The position numbers were made by a program, and so were the translations under genes. Positions 35,880 through 46,524 of a stretch of 64,000 nt of DNA are shown one piece after another (the first letter of the stretch is position 1; each line of letters begins with the position of its first letter). Below the pieces are notes generated by a model. That model saw only the letters and a program-made list of their open reading frames with translations, did not search any database and was not told the origin of the DNA. The stretch covers positions 1,550,001 to 1,614,000 of the forward strand of contig JAUKUA010000007.1 of the NCBI GenBank assembly GCA_030549175.1, in the 5' to 3' direction. Source of the stretch: Lasiosphaeris hirsuta. Taxonomy: Eukaryota; Ascomycota; Sordariomycetes; Sordariales; Lasiosphaeriaceae.

Positions 35880-37050
35880 CTAAACGGCCGAGTAACCGCC
35901 CCTGCTCCCGCTGCTCTGCACCGTGTTCAGCACCCTACGCGTCCAGTCCTTGAGCAGATACGGGATATCGCGGAGCGTATCGCCGTGGGGGAGCAGGTCC
36001 CACCCTCGCGCGCCGTACCGGTTGTAGTTGAGCCAGGATCCGAAGATGAGGTATGATGCAATCGCGAGGAAGGCACTGGTACGTGAAAATGGTTAGCTTT
36101 GCCGTCCGTTGCGTTTCGCAAAAGAAAAAAGGGGATGGATACTCACAGAATAACAATCCATGTAAAGAACCCCCACGATCGGCTTTCCTCGATAGGCTCG
36201 TCCACGACCGCCTTCTCGCACGCGTGCTTGGTGTACCACGTCAGGAACAGCGTATTCAGCTCTTTGCCCTCGGGCGTCTGTGAGAACTTGTACCCTTCCC
36301 AGATAAGCGCGGCGCCATCCTTCTTGCGCTGAGTCTCGGGCGTGCCCTCTTTATCCTTATTCTTGCCGTCATCCCCCTTCTTCTCATCCTTCTTCTCATC
36401 GTCCCCCTCCCTCTTCACCTTGCCACCCTCCTCCTTCCACTCGCCCTCGTTCCCCTCCAGCTTGTTGTCGCACCGAAACTCAATCACCGCCTTCTGCTCG
36501 CGATGTTCGTAGATGCCGCCCTTGAGCGTCACCCGAAGACCCTCGTATTTGCTATCCCCCTCCCCCACGCCCCCCCCACAGTCCTCAGGCGCTTAGCCTC
36601 CCACCCAAACGCCGTGCCACCATACTCAGCCAGGTCGCCAGCCACCGGAATGACTTCCTCAACCGTCTCCTTCTTGGTCTCGGGATCCCATCGCTTCTTG
36701 ATGGCGCACACTACCCCAACCTCGTCAGCGCCCCAATCCGACCCAACCGTTTCCACCGCACACAGGTAGTGATGGGGGTGTTACATACCTCTGGTCCCGT
36801 CGGGACACGCCTCCTCCTTAGCCGCGCCTTCGGGCTTCTTCAGCGGCGCGCACAAGTCGACCGTGTACGTCCGGTTGTAGTGGCTCGGCGGCGCGAACTC
36901 GCCCGTGACGACGGCGTGCGGGCCCTGCAGCGCCGACAGGTCGAATTGCGCTCCGTCCACCTCGAGCTTCTCGCACGGGATGTTGGCCAGCACGCCGCGA
37001 GCTGCCGCCATCATGACGGCGGCCAGGGGCCAGCGCGCCGGAGGTTGCAT
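35880..37050 (-). CDS. ATG27: Atg27, autophagy cargo/membrane protein, one-base frameshift
   Basis: Three exons, 37050-36789, 36710-36147 and 36075-35880. The summed length is 1022 nt, one base short of a multiple of three. The frame breaks inside exon 2 at a run of eight C on the + strand (36570-36577). Both flanking segments read as Atg27, so one more base there would give 340 residues. The protein is type I. It has a signal peptide (about 1-22), a cysteine-containing luminal mannose-6-phosphate-receptor-like domain (motifs CPDGTRVCAIKKRWD and QKAVIEFRCD), a Lys/Asp/Glu-rich linker, and a transmembrane helix across the last intron (WGFFTWIVILAFLAIASYLIF). The cytosolic tail ends YSAV, the tyrosine sorting signal described for yeast Atg27. 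By family, it cycles between Golgi, endosome and vacuole and supports Atg9 delivery. Without the base change the tail and membrane anchor would be lost. Confidence 0.85.
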
Positions 37051-38206
37051 ATCGGGTAGTATGAAGACGCTTGTGTTGGATGATGTGTGGAAGGAAGAAA
37101 GAAAAAAACTGTCCAGCAGCTTTTTGGGCTGGGTCGGGACTTGAGACGGACCCCGGGGACTTCGAGCAATAGCTCCGGTTGCTCCGCTCCTCGGCTTCGC
37201 TCAGCGCAGCTCCCGTCGTCGGGCGCGCGTTGGACCGGGGCAGGACGCAGAGTTGAAGCGAAGAAAAAACAACTGTAGAGAAGGAATGAATGGAGATGAA
37301 AACTGCCGGCGACCTGGGGTGCCGTTGCTGGGTTGTTTGTGTGTCGTGGCTGTCGAAGTGGTGCTTGGGATCAGAGCTGGGCTGGACCTGATCTGCTGGC
37401 TTGCTGGCCTGCTGTGCCGTGCCGGGAAAGACCAGGTGCCAATTTAACTCGCAAGCAAATTCCGTCATACGGCGACCAGGGTGTCTCAAGCCTTGAGCCC
37501 GTGCGCCCCATCAGCGCCACAGCAAGGATGGCTGCTCACGTGACGCCACATATGGCCCATGATAGCCCCTGAGCGGCCCCTGAACAATGTTACCAAATCA
37601 AACTTCGAAGCACACATCGCACATCACACATCACTGCCGGAATTCTTCAAGGGTCCCAGTCAAAAGTCATTACCTCGATCTCTAATTCACACACGCTGCA
37701 GGTATGGCTGTCGGCCATAGCTATGATACAATCAAGAATACAACCCACCAAACAAGTCAGACCGAGTATGCGGTGCCTCCATGAGAACCTGATGACCCGA
37801 GAACCGAGAACCGAGTCGCGCCTCGAGTAGCAAAAGAAATAAAAACCACCGATTAGCACAAGACAGGAAGTCCTGACAAGCGCCCTAGTAACTTGGGTGG
37901 TTCACAAGCCTGCCAAATTCCTAAATCCCAAGTCCGAGTCCCCCGATCCGCCCAGGGTATATAACGAATTCTCCCCATATCACTCTGCAAATAACTGAGT
38001 TCCTTTCTCCACCGAGCTCGTCCGTGTCTTATCCCTTTTAGAAACACCACCGCAAAAACTCCAATGCCCAAAGCAAAACAAACAGCCGAAAATAAAAATG
38101 CCCATTACCCTTCTCCACCTTCACCTAGCTTTGATCAGGTCCAAGAGTCCACGAAGGAGTCTAAGAATATGCACCAGTCGTTCACCAAGGCGGCACGGTG
38201 GCCATC
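37051..38206. other. Intergenic region between ATG27 and SPT20
   Basis: It holds the ATG27 promoter and the SPT20 3' region. No coding potential is convincing; the minus-strand frame 36818-37489 is an out-of-frame shadow running from ATG27 exon 1 into its promoter. Confidence 0.5.
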
Positions 38207-41200
38207 CTACATGCCCTGTGGCATCATCTGCTGCTGCTGCATTTGTAGCGCCTGGTTGTTAGCTTGTCGTGTTTGCAGCGCTTGCGCCACCACCCGCTTC
38301 GCTCTTTCTGTGCAATTGTTCTTGAAGTTGTTCATCTCCTCGAGTGGGATCCGATCAGCTCCCCCAAAACGCTCTGCAAGTTGTGGCAGGTTCTTGTGAT
38401 AGAAAGCCGTGGATTGGTTTCGGATTTGCTGAACCACCTGTGGGTTGGCCGCCATTGCCTGATTGAGCTGCATCTGTTGCTGTTGATTGAGCTGTATCTG
38501 CTGCTGCTGACTTTGCTGCTGCTGTTGTGCCTGCTGCTGTTGCATCTGCTGGAACTGCAGCTGCTGCATCCGCTGCATTGCTGCGAGCTGAGCTACCTGG
38601 CTCGGGTTCATGTTCATCATGTTCTGCCCCTGAGTAGCTTGGGAAGCTGCCATTTGTTGCTGGAGCTGGCTTTGCAACTGGCTCTGCATTTGATTTTGCA
38701 TCTGGCTCTGCATCTGGCTCTGCATCTGGCTCTGCATCTGCAACTGGCCCATATGCGCTTGCTGTTGCATATTGCTTAGCTGTTGTTGGTACTGCGCTGC
38801 AAGCTGGGTCTGCGTTGGGCCCATCATTTGACCGCGCTGCTGTTGCTGCGCCTGCTGCTGCTGTGCTAGAAGGAATTGCTGTTGGCGGTGCTGGAATATT
38901 GCCTGCTGCTGAGCGGGGCTTGCATTGGCCATCATTCCCGATTGCTGCATCTGGGCCATCTGCTGCCGCTGCTGCATCATCCGCTGCTGTGCTGCGATCT
39001 GCGCAGCCGCCGCCTGGCTGAAGCCCGGATTCTGGGGTAGATTCTGTTGGGCCAGGTTCTGGTTCACCATCTGGGGCATCCCTTGTCCGTTCATCATCAT
39101 CCCGCCTCCCATTTGCTGAGCGGCTGCCATCATACTCGGCGGTGGGCTTGCTTGAGTCATACGAGGTGTGGGGATAACTTGTGGCCGGCTGATTGGTGTT
39201 GCTTGTGCCATGTTTGGCGTCGAGTTGGGCATTCTCGGCGTCCCTGCCGGATGGCTTTGCTGGCTGCCCCGTGCCGACATACTCGCGGCCATGGGCACCG
39301 ACATACCCGGGTGGCCCTGAACAACCGAACCTGGTCTTGGAGGACTTGCCCCCATGCTCGAATTCGAGGGCTGCATGGCAACTCCGGGAACCATGGGGGA
39401 TGATGCCGTTTGAGGCGTGTTGTGCCGTACTATTGGCGACGACGCCGGAGCCTGAGATACCTGTGGGAAGCGGGCTTGCGCTTGGGGCATGTTCGCTGGA
39501 AGCCCATTAGGCATACTGGTCGATATCGGGCTGTTTTGCGCGGGATGAGCATGCGGGGTTTGGCTCCTCGGAGCCTGGGCCTGAGAATGAGATTGTTGTG
39601 CTTGTGCCTGGGCGTGGGCGTGGGCTTGTTGAGCTTGAGCTTGAGCCTGGGCTTGGGCTTGTGCCTGGGCTTGGGCTTGAGCTTGCTGGACTTGATTCTG
39701 AGCCATTGCCCGTCGCTGCGCTTCTTGCCGCATTTGCTGGTCGCGCTGTGCTGCTGCTTCCCTTCGTAGACGCTCTTGCTCGGCTTGACGCTGTTCCACC
39801 TGTCGTTGCTGCTCCGCCTGCCTCTGCTGCGCGTTAGCGGCGGCGGCGGCGGCGGCGGCAGCAGCAGCCTCGGCATCCCGCTGTTGCTTCTGAGCCAGCA
39901 AGCGCCGCTCGCTCTCTTCTCGCTTGACCCTTTCTTGTTCCTTCTTCTCTTCGTGCTCGCGCTTGATATCTGCGATAAGCTTGAAACGTTCGAATCTAGG
40001 TTCCCAGGTGACTGTGCCAGCCTGACCATCGCCATCCGCGCTATTGCCGCCCGCTTGAGCACCAGCAGACTTCGAAGACAGCCGCTCATCCAGCACAAGC
40101 ATGTACCGTTCTTGGTCGGCTGCCAATGCTTCATCGGCCGCAACCTCGGCCACCGTCCTCTTCCGTGTCTTGGGCTCAGGTGGCTTGTGCGAATGGTCAG
40201 GGTGTGCCATCTTTTCAAGCTTCGCAATTGTCTCCTCGACAGTCTTGGTTGGTTCCAGATCCAGGGGTGCAGTGGTAGCTAATAATATCTGAGCCTCGGC
40301 AGCGTAGATGTTGTTACCGTCCAACTCCATGCGCTCTCGTTTCACCTTTTTGGTGGGCGGCGGCATACTTGCCGCTGTTGGGGTAGGCGGTACGGCAGCG
40401 TGTGGCGTAGGAGGCGGGGCAAGACCGTCCCCACGAGCATCTGCTGAGCCCCGTGGTGTTGTCGCCTTGATGATCAAATCCGTATGCAAGCTTTGTTGTG
40501 TAGGATGGAGCACAATGGTCACAACTCTGACCTCCTTTCCAGGGCTCTTGTTCTTTTGACCGTCGGTAGGAGCACCAGGAGCCGGCATATTCTCCTTATC
40601 TTTTTCTTCAGCTGTCTTCTCTGGCGCACCGGGCTCGGTGGCCTGGCCAAACTCCCCGTTCGTGACCAGATTCTCCTTTGGGTATGGAACATATGATGAG
40701 GGCGTCAGGTATGGGTTGTAGTTGTGGATGGAGAAGGGTGTCGTCTTGCTTGAAGATGACGTTGGTCTTGCCACGTCTTTTGACTGCACAACTGACTTGT
40801 GGTCGTGAAGCTGCACAATCAAGCACCCTTCATAGAAAGGCACGCCCCACTGGTTGAAATACTCGAGCATTTCTGAGGGTACTGTACGAGTCTTGACGTG
40901 GTCGAGTAACATCCTCATGGGCGACTTGTATGGGAACATGCCCTCCTGCTGGTCAAAGCGGAAGTGGGTTGGGTGCAAGTGAATGATGAGGGATGGTGGG
41001 TTGCCGGCATACTTCTTGAGGATGTAGCGGTCGGTAACGACTGCGCAAAGGTTAGTAGCTGCTCGTGTTGTGCGACACTATGACAAGAGTTACTTGCCAT
41101 ATGGCTGGGGCTCGATGGCGGGGGACATGGAGAAGTCGGGGACTATGCTCGCGGACCGGAGGCCGGCGCTTCGCTGCCCTCTGCCTAGCACGTTTCCAGA

Positions 41201-41434
41201 GACCTCGCGGCGCTGGCGGTTGGGAGGACGAGCGGAGGGGGGGTTGGCTCCGTTGATTGTTGGGGGATTGGAGGGTTGACGGACGGCAGATGGGGCGCGC
41301 TTCGCCGACATGGAAGGGGATGGCGAGGAGCGGGAGGAGCTGACTCCATTTGTCTGGATGCCAGGGGGTATGGGTCGTTTTATTTTGGACGCGACAGGAG
41401 TTGGTTGTGGCACGGCGGTGATGGTGGGTGCCAT
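38207..41434 (-). CDS. SPT20: SAGA complex subunit Spt20
   Basis: Two exons, 41434-41098 and 41040-38207, give 1056 residues. The frame closes only if the intron uses a GC donor (G|GCAAGT) with a CAG acceptor. A GT donor two bases further on would put exon 2 out of frame. The junction then reads [14 protein letters not shown], which is the start of the Spt20 domain (about residues 110-200, with [15 protein letters not shown] and [15 protein letters not shown]). The rest is low complexity. It has an Ala run, a Gln-Ala dipeptide array, Met-Gln-Ser-Gln repeats and poly-Gln, then a short conserved tail ([20 protein letters not shown]). By family, Spt20 is a structural subunit needed for integrity of the SAGA coactivator. 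Its Gln-rich region gives several long open frames on both strands that are not genes. Confidence 0.9.
38701..38742 (-). repeat. 12-nt tandem repeat coding Met-Gln-Ser-Gln in SPT20
   Basis: Three perfect copies of a 12-nt unit (TCTGGCTCTGCA on the + strand) plus half a copy, flanked by decayed copies. It encodes an array of Gln with Met and Ser. Copy number is likely to vary between strains. Confidence 0.8.
39598..39700 (-). repeat. Gln-Ala dipeptide-coding repeat in SPT20
   Basis: A degenerate 6-nt unit (GCTTGG/GCCTGG on the + strand) encodes a long alternation of Gln and Ala with some His and Ser. It belongs to the disordered middle of Spt20. Confidence 0.75.
41041..41097 (-). other. GC-AG intron in SPT20
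   Basis: A 57-nt intron with donor GCAAGT, a CTACTAAC branch-point match and acceptor GCGCAG. Only the GC donor gives the phase needed to join the conserved PY-VVTD junction. Confidence 0.8.
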
Positions 41435-42598
41435 GGTGCCAGCTGGCGGCGCCCCGGGTGGGCAGCCTCTGTATCCTCCACCTCTCTTTTCTTTCTTTCA
41501 AACTGCCTTCCCAGCACCCAGGCCCGCCTGTGTCTTGCAGGCTCAGCGTGCAGCTAGAAGGTCGTGGCGTACGGGCATCGGCGGGGCGGGTGTGGATATT
41601 GGAAAACAGGACGAGGGGTGGACGATGGGGATGAGAGGGCGATGGAGTTGCGACAATCGGGGACGGAGTCGACGTGACAGAGAACCGCGCACGGGGGCGA
41701 CGTGACGGCCTTTCGGCTTTGCGCGCAGCAAGCAGCACAGCGCCCGTAGGGATATGTTGTACTGGCAGCAGACCCTAGCCAGCCAATTCGCTCGTCGCAG
41801 AATACGGCCTTGCTGTAACTTATTCTTGAACGAATGCCGGAAAGATGACGAGAAAAAGGGTCCTGGGGTCGATCGCTGATGAAGAGCGCCAGTTGCTTTG
41901 CTGTGTGGGGTTGGTTTTCTTTGATGATCAGATCCCTGCCGCTAAGCAAGTCGTGGCTTTGCTGGCCAAAGGAGCCGCATCACGTGGCCAGAATCCAGAG
42001 CAGTCAGCAGCGGCCAGTGAGCGCTTCAGTTGGCTGCCAAGGCGCCTGACAGCCCATCAGCCTCCCAGCAGTTTGGTTCGTTTGCTGTCGCTTCTGCTGT
42101 GGCACGATTTCTTTTGTTCGTATGTCCTTAGCTTGATAAGGCTTCAAGTTAACTTTGACATTGGAAATTTTATTGGGGGAAACAATAATCGCGCTCAACA
42201 AGAATAGCAGCGTTTCGCCTACCTTCTACCTTGTTCATTAGCCAACGTCACAATTGCATTTAATTTCCTTCATCATCCTTTTGCTCGATAATCCGTCCTT
42301 AGTTATTTGTTACCCAACACGTCGTATACTAGACCTCAATCGCAAACCGTCAACGCTGTGGGGAAAATGTCTTTATTTTGGTAGGGCAGTGTCTTTACTA
42401 CAAGGAGCGCGGGTTTATCATAGGCTAGATTGTACGATGCATTGCGTATATATAGCTAGGTAAATCCAAGTTACCTCCCAAAACAGGGCGTATATGCCGC
42501 GTCTCTCGGGAAGCGCAGGTGACGGCCAGACGGTATAGAAATAGCGTAAAACATCAGCAGGAAGCATGTGCGAGAACAAAAACACACGGGAGAATATC
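41435..42598. other. Intergenic region, SPT20 promoter and peroxin-22-like 3' region
   Basis: No gene is supported. The stretch next to SPT20 (to about 41750) is GC-rich leader-like sequence; 42090-42480 is A/T-richer. Minus-strand frames here (41554-41949, 41052-41738) have no domain. Confidence 0.5.
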
Positions 42599-43939
42599 CT
42601 AATCCTTGCCCTGCACACGGCGCGACCAGTCGTCTTGGACCCTCATGCCATCAACTACAACAACCCCCCTACCCCTGCCGACGCGGTCGGACTTCTGCCA
42701 CCACTTCTCTGCCTCCTTTCCAGGCTTCTCAGCCTCCGACTCGCTGTCAGCTAGCCCTCCGTGCCCGCTCTCCGCACCCACTACGAGAACGATGTCGTGC
42801 CTCAACCACGTCTGTAGCTGTGCAACAACGCTGCCGTTGACACCGGACAGCGACTCTTGGAGGTAAACTATCTCCGGCTGAATATGGCGCAGCATGTAGG
42901 CATGGCCGGTGGGCGATGTGAATGAGAGCACCATGCTATCCTTCTCAACGAGCGCTTGAGCTTGCGAGTGAATTGCGTTGTACGCTGGGTCCGCAGTCGA
43001 AGCAGCAGTCCTGGCGATGGTTAGTATTCAAGTTCTAAAAACGATAGAAGGGCGTAAAGCTCACAGCGGGCTCCTAGCTTCCTCGCCAGTGGCCAAAGCC
43101 TGTGGGTGATCGATGTTCGAAAATGATGAGCTCAGTGATGGAGGTGGGAGAGTACTAGTCGTAGCCAACGGGGTATCCTTCAGCTGAGGGGCATAGATGA
43201 GCACATAGAGCTTAACCTTTGAGTGGTCAATGTTCCGTGGGATGTGCGATAGGATGGACTTGGACAATATTAGCAGATCCCTTGACCCAAGCCTTCCTCA
43301 ACGACTCACAGCATGTTCATGGAACCCATCAGTATCATGGTCATCGAGGTGGTTGTCGGCCGAGACCACGATTGCAATCTTCTTCCGCCGCTTGCTGGCG
43401 TCCTTGCTCGGTGCAGTGGATCTCTCTTTCTTCGCGTCAGCCTCCTCCGACCATGTTTCGTGATCGGCATATGCATTCTTGTCCTCCTCCCGGATGGCTG
43501 CCAGAGCAGTGCCAACGGCCGCACCCGCAGCTGTCACTCCGGCTGCGACCGTCTTTTTGGCACTATCCAGCATTTGTTGTGGGCTTGGGGTGCGGCGCAA
43601 CGCACCCGTCATCTGAGCTCCCCAGCCCGTGGTCAAGTGTTCCTTCGACTCCCCGGCTCCCCCATCCCAAGCCCCATCGCCTGCGCCAGCGGCGCCGCCT
43701 CCTCTACTCGCGCCGTAGGCAGGATTATCGCCATAGTCGGCGTTGTCATAGTCAAGGTCTTGGTATGCAGCGGCCTCGGCGTCGGTATCCTCGTGCTCTC
43801 CGTCCTTCCGCTGGCTCCATACCCAAGCGGCAACGCCAGCCGACGCGACGGCCACGGTCAGGACGAGCGGCACCCAGTGGCTCCATACCCCGCGGCGGCG
43901 GGACGACCCGCGGTCATAACGATCATACGGCGGCGACAT
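42599..43939 (-). CDS. Peroxin-22-like membrane protein
   Basis: Three exons, 43939-43310, 43258-43065 and 43010-42599 (donors GTGAGT and GTGAGC), give 411 residues. A basic N-terminus (YDRYDRGSSRRRG) is followed by one transmembrane helix at about residues 20-40 (WVPLVLTVAVASAGVAAWVW). Next comes an acidic Gly/Ala/Tyr-rich linker. A C-terminal soluble domain starts at KKIAIVVSADNH and continues through SILSHIPRNID, VKLYVLIYAPQLK, TPTGHAYMLRHI-like and VVVVDGMRVQDDWSRRV segments. This matches the protein filamentous fungi label peroxin 22-like (Pex22L). By analogy to Pex22, it would anchor the ubiquitin-conjugating enzyme Pex4 at the peroxisome for recycling of the import receptor. That role is inferred from the name and architecture. 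It is head to head with the eIF2B gamma gene. Confidence 0.75.
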
Positions 43940-44659
43940 TTACGGTGAATCAATCATCGCACGGCCGGCGGGCGGGGGTTAGCGAGCTTGTGAAACTTTC
44001 GAGCTTGTCGGTCTCGTCGTTCTTCTGCGCGACTCGGATCGGGATCGGGTTGCTGGCAGATGGCAGAAACAACAGCATTGGTCCACAGAATTTCGTGGCT
44101 GGTAGACCACACCGCGCATGTGGGTGTGTACGGATTACGTACGGATCGGGGGGTGTTCAGCTGCGTCTCTTTTGGAAGGCTGGGATCGATTGATTGTTGA
44201 TGCCCCAGCTCTCATGCCAGCTCCATTTTCAGAGCCTCCCTCCAGCTGAGGCAGGTGGTTGGCCGGGCAGGACACGCTGCCAAGAGAAGCTAGGGCCCAT
44301 CCTTGAATAACTAAGGGGGGGGGGTGACCAGAGTAAGTACACTCCCTCTCCCCTCTCGCTGGCAGCTGTCAGGGGCACGGACCAGGTACACCCACCAAAT
44401 CCTGGCTCAGAGGCCGTTGGGGGAGTTCTGTGAGAGCCCTCCAAAAAGAGTTTCGACTGTGTGAGTCAGGAACAAGGTAATCGCGAAAAGTTGCATAAAG
44501 ACGACAGCCAAATGAACGAAACATTGTGTCGCTCATAATTCAAGATCAGGGCTGCCGATACGACTCTTTTCATAAGCCATTTTCAATTGCATCATCATCA
44601 CATAAGGATTAACCGACACAGCAGCAGCAGTGAGCAGTGCCTCTCAGCTCTTTTTCGCG
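43940..44659. promoter_or_regulatory. Divergent promoter region, peroxin-22-like / eIF2B gamma
   Basis: A 720-bp region between two head-to-head genes. It contains a run of 10 G (44315-44324) and an A/T-richer part at about 44500-44620 near the eIF2B start. I see no clear TATA box. Confidence 0.45.
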
Positions 44660-46524
44660 ATGCCCCACGCTGTGACCATCGCGGCCCCGGGCCTGCAAGC
44701 CCTGATCTTGTGCGGCCCCGGCAGCTCATTTCCTACATTCACAGCCAACCCAGATGAGAACCCCAAGGCGCTCCTCCCAATTGCCAACAGGCCTATGGTC
44801 TGGTACCCTCTCGAGTTTTGTTACCGCGCGGGCATTACAGGTCAGTCTTCTGCACAGCTCTGAACATGAGCTGGAGCTCAGGGGGCTACATGTCAGCTCC
44901 TCCCCGAAATGCATCACATTCCCCAACATCCAAGAACCATATGCTGACCGCCCACAGACATCACACTTGTCTGTCCCCCTTCAGCCGCAGAAGCTATCAC
45001 CACTGCGCTGAACACAAACCCCTTCCTAACCAGTCTGCCCTATCCCAGGCCTGACCTCTTGTCGCCAAAAGACCTAGACCAAAACACTGGTACCGCAGAG
45101 ATCCTCCGTCTTCCAGAGCTGCAGGCACTCGTCACTTCGGATTTCCTCGTTCTACCCTGTGATCTTGTTTGCGAGCTCGGCGCAGACAAGCTCTTGCAAG
45201 CATGGATGGTCAAGTCAGCTAGTTTGGCCGATCTCCTAGGAGACCCTCGGTCGCCTCAAGGCCAGCGAAGCGGTGGCCTCGGCGTCTGGTACCAGACAAA
45301 GACAGCTACACCCGTCAAAGGTGAGGAGACCGACTTTATGGCGACGGCCCCGCTGCCGTCCTCATCAGTACTACCTCCGAAGGGATCTCTATTTTCTAAC
45401 ATTTCAAATCTTGTGTACTCCATGCCCACCGACTCCCTCAAAGATCTGCTAGAAGAGAAGAATGGATTTCCCGTCAGGCATGGCCTAGTCCGGAGCCACC
45501 CGCGTGCCCGGATGCTCACTACGCACCGTGATGCCCACCTCTACATATTCCCGCGCTGGGTGATGGAGTTTGTCCGTGACAACGACCGTCTGGAGACCAT
45601 AGGGGAGGATGTAGTCGGTTGGTGGGCCAAGGCTGGCTGGCAAAAAGGTCTATCCGGCAAGCTGGGCCTCGACAGCATCTTCGGACACGACGACGACAAG
45701 GAAGAAGAGCCATCAGGGGCGCGCGCCGGCACCAGCTCACCAAGCGAGCCTAGTGAGACGCCAAAGTCAGGGGGTGGTGTCGACGGCAGCACCTCGCCCA
45801 CCAAGTTGGACCAGGCACGTTCCGGCGGCAAGAACATCAGCAACCCCTCCTCCAAAGCATCCGTTCCGCCCATGCTTGCATACGTGCATCCCTCGCAAGC
45901 AACTGGAGGGCCCCTCATCCGTCGTGTCGACACCTCGCAGCTGCTCCTCCAGGTCTCCCTGCAGCTGGCCAAGCTGCCGTCACTCGAGGAGGCGGCGCTC
46001 GATGGCGGTGCGGCGTCCCCCTACGCGCACGCGCGTAAGGTCGCCTACCCCGAAGGTGTGCGGCCCCGCACTACTATCACCAAGGCAGACAGTCTTGTGG
46101 CAGAAAACGTTACGGTACAGGAGAAGACGTCAATCAAGGAGTGCGTCATTGGCGCTAACTGCCAGATCAACGAGGGTGCCAAGCTGTTGCAATGCCTGCT
46201 GATGGATGGTGTGGTGGTAGGCAAGAACTGCAAGCTTACGAAGTGCATTCTTGGCCGCCGCAGTGAAATCGGTGAGGGCTGTGTCCTGACGGACTGTGAG
46301 GTGCAGGAGAACATGCTGGTGGAGAAGAAGAGTAAGTCACAATCCAACTGTATCCTTGAAGTAAATAGCATGCTAATAGATTTACTGCTACAGCGGAGGC
46401 AAAGGATGAAAAGTTTATGTCCTCGTCTGGGTTGGAGGCGACGGAGCAGGAGCTGAAGGATTTTGCCGATGAGGATGAGGAGGATGGTGGTGACGGTGGT
46501 GAAGACGATGATTCAGAAGCTTAA
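44660..46524 (+). CDS. GCD1: Translation initiation factor eIF2B subunit gamma (Gcd1)
   Basis: Three exons, 44660-44840, 44958-46331 and 46394-46524 (donors GTCAGT and GTAAGT), give 561 residues. The N-terminal nucleotidyltransferase-like domain starts LQALILCGPGSSFPTF, with NPKALLPIANRPMVWYPLEFC and LVLPCDLVCELG. A low-complexity insert follows at about residues 255-340. The C-terminal left-handed beta-helix (about 430-520) shows hexapeptide-type repeats (VTVQEKTSIKECVIGANCQI, then KLTKCILGRRSEIGEGCVL). The tail is very acidic. By family, this subunit pairs with eIF2B epsilon to form the catalytic part of the guanine nucleotide exchange factor for eIF2, and so controls start-codon selection and the stress response. 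The ATG at 44660 is the first in-frame ATG before the conserved N-terminus. Confidence 0.92.

Noticed and set aside
36147..36710. A 73-nt intron (GTATGG to ATAG) as an alternative to the ATG27 frameshift
   Set aside because: It would delete a stretch that reads as conserved Atg27 sequence (EYGGTAFGWEAKRLR), so a one-base indel at the homopolymer is simpler.
39430..40227. 265-codon minus-strand frame within SPT20
   Set aside because: Alternative frame of the Gln-rich repeats; low-complexity Arg/Lys/Pro composition.
43219..44193. 324-codon plus-strand open frame antisense to the peroxin-22-like gene
   Set aside because: It is rich in Arg/Pro/Ser, runs across exons, an intron and the promoter of the real gene, and mirrors the GC-biased codons of the opposite strand.
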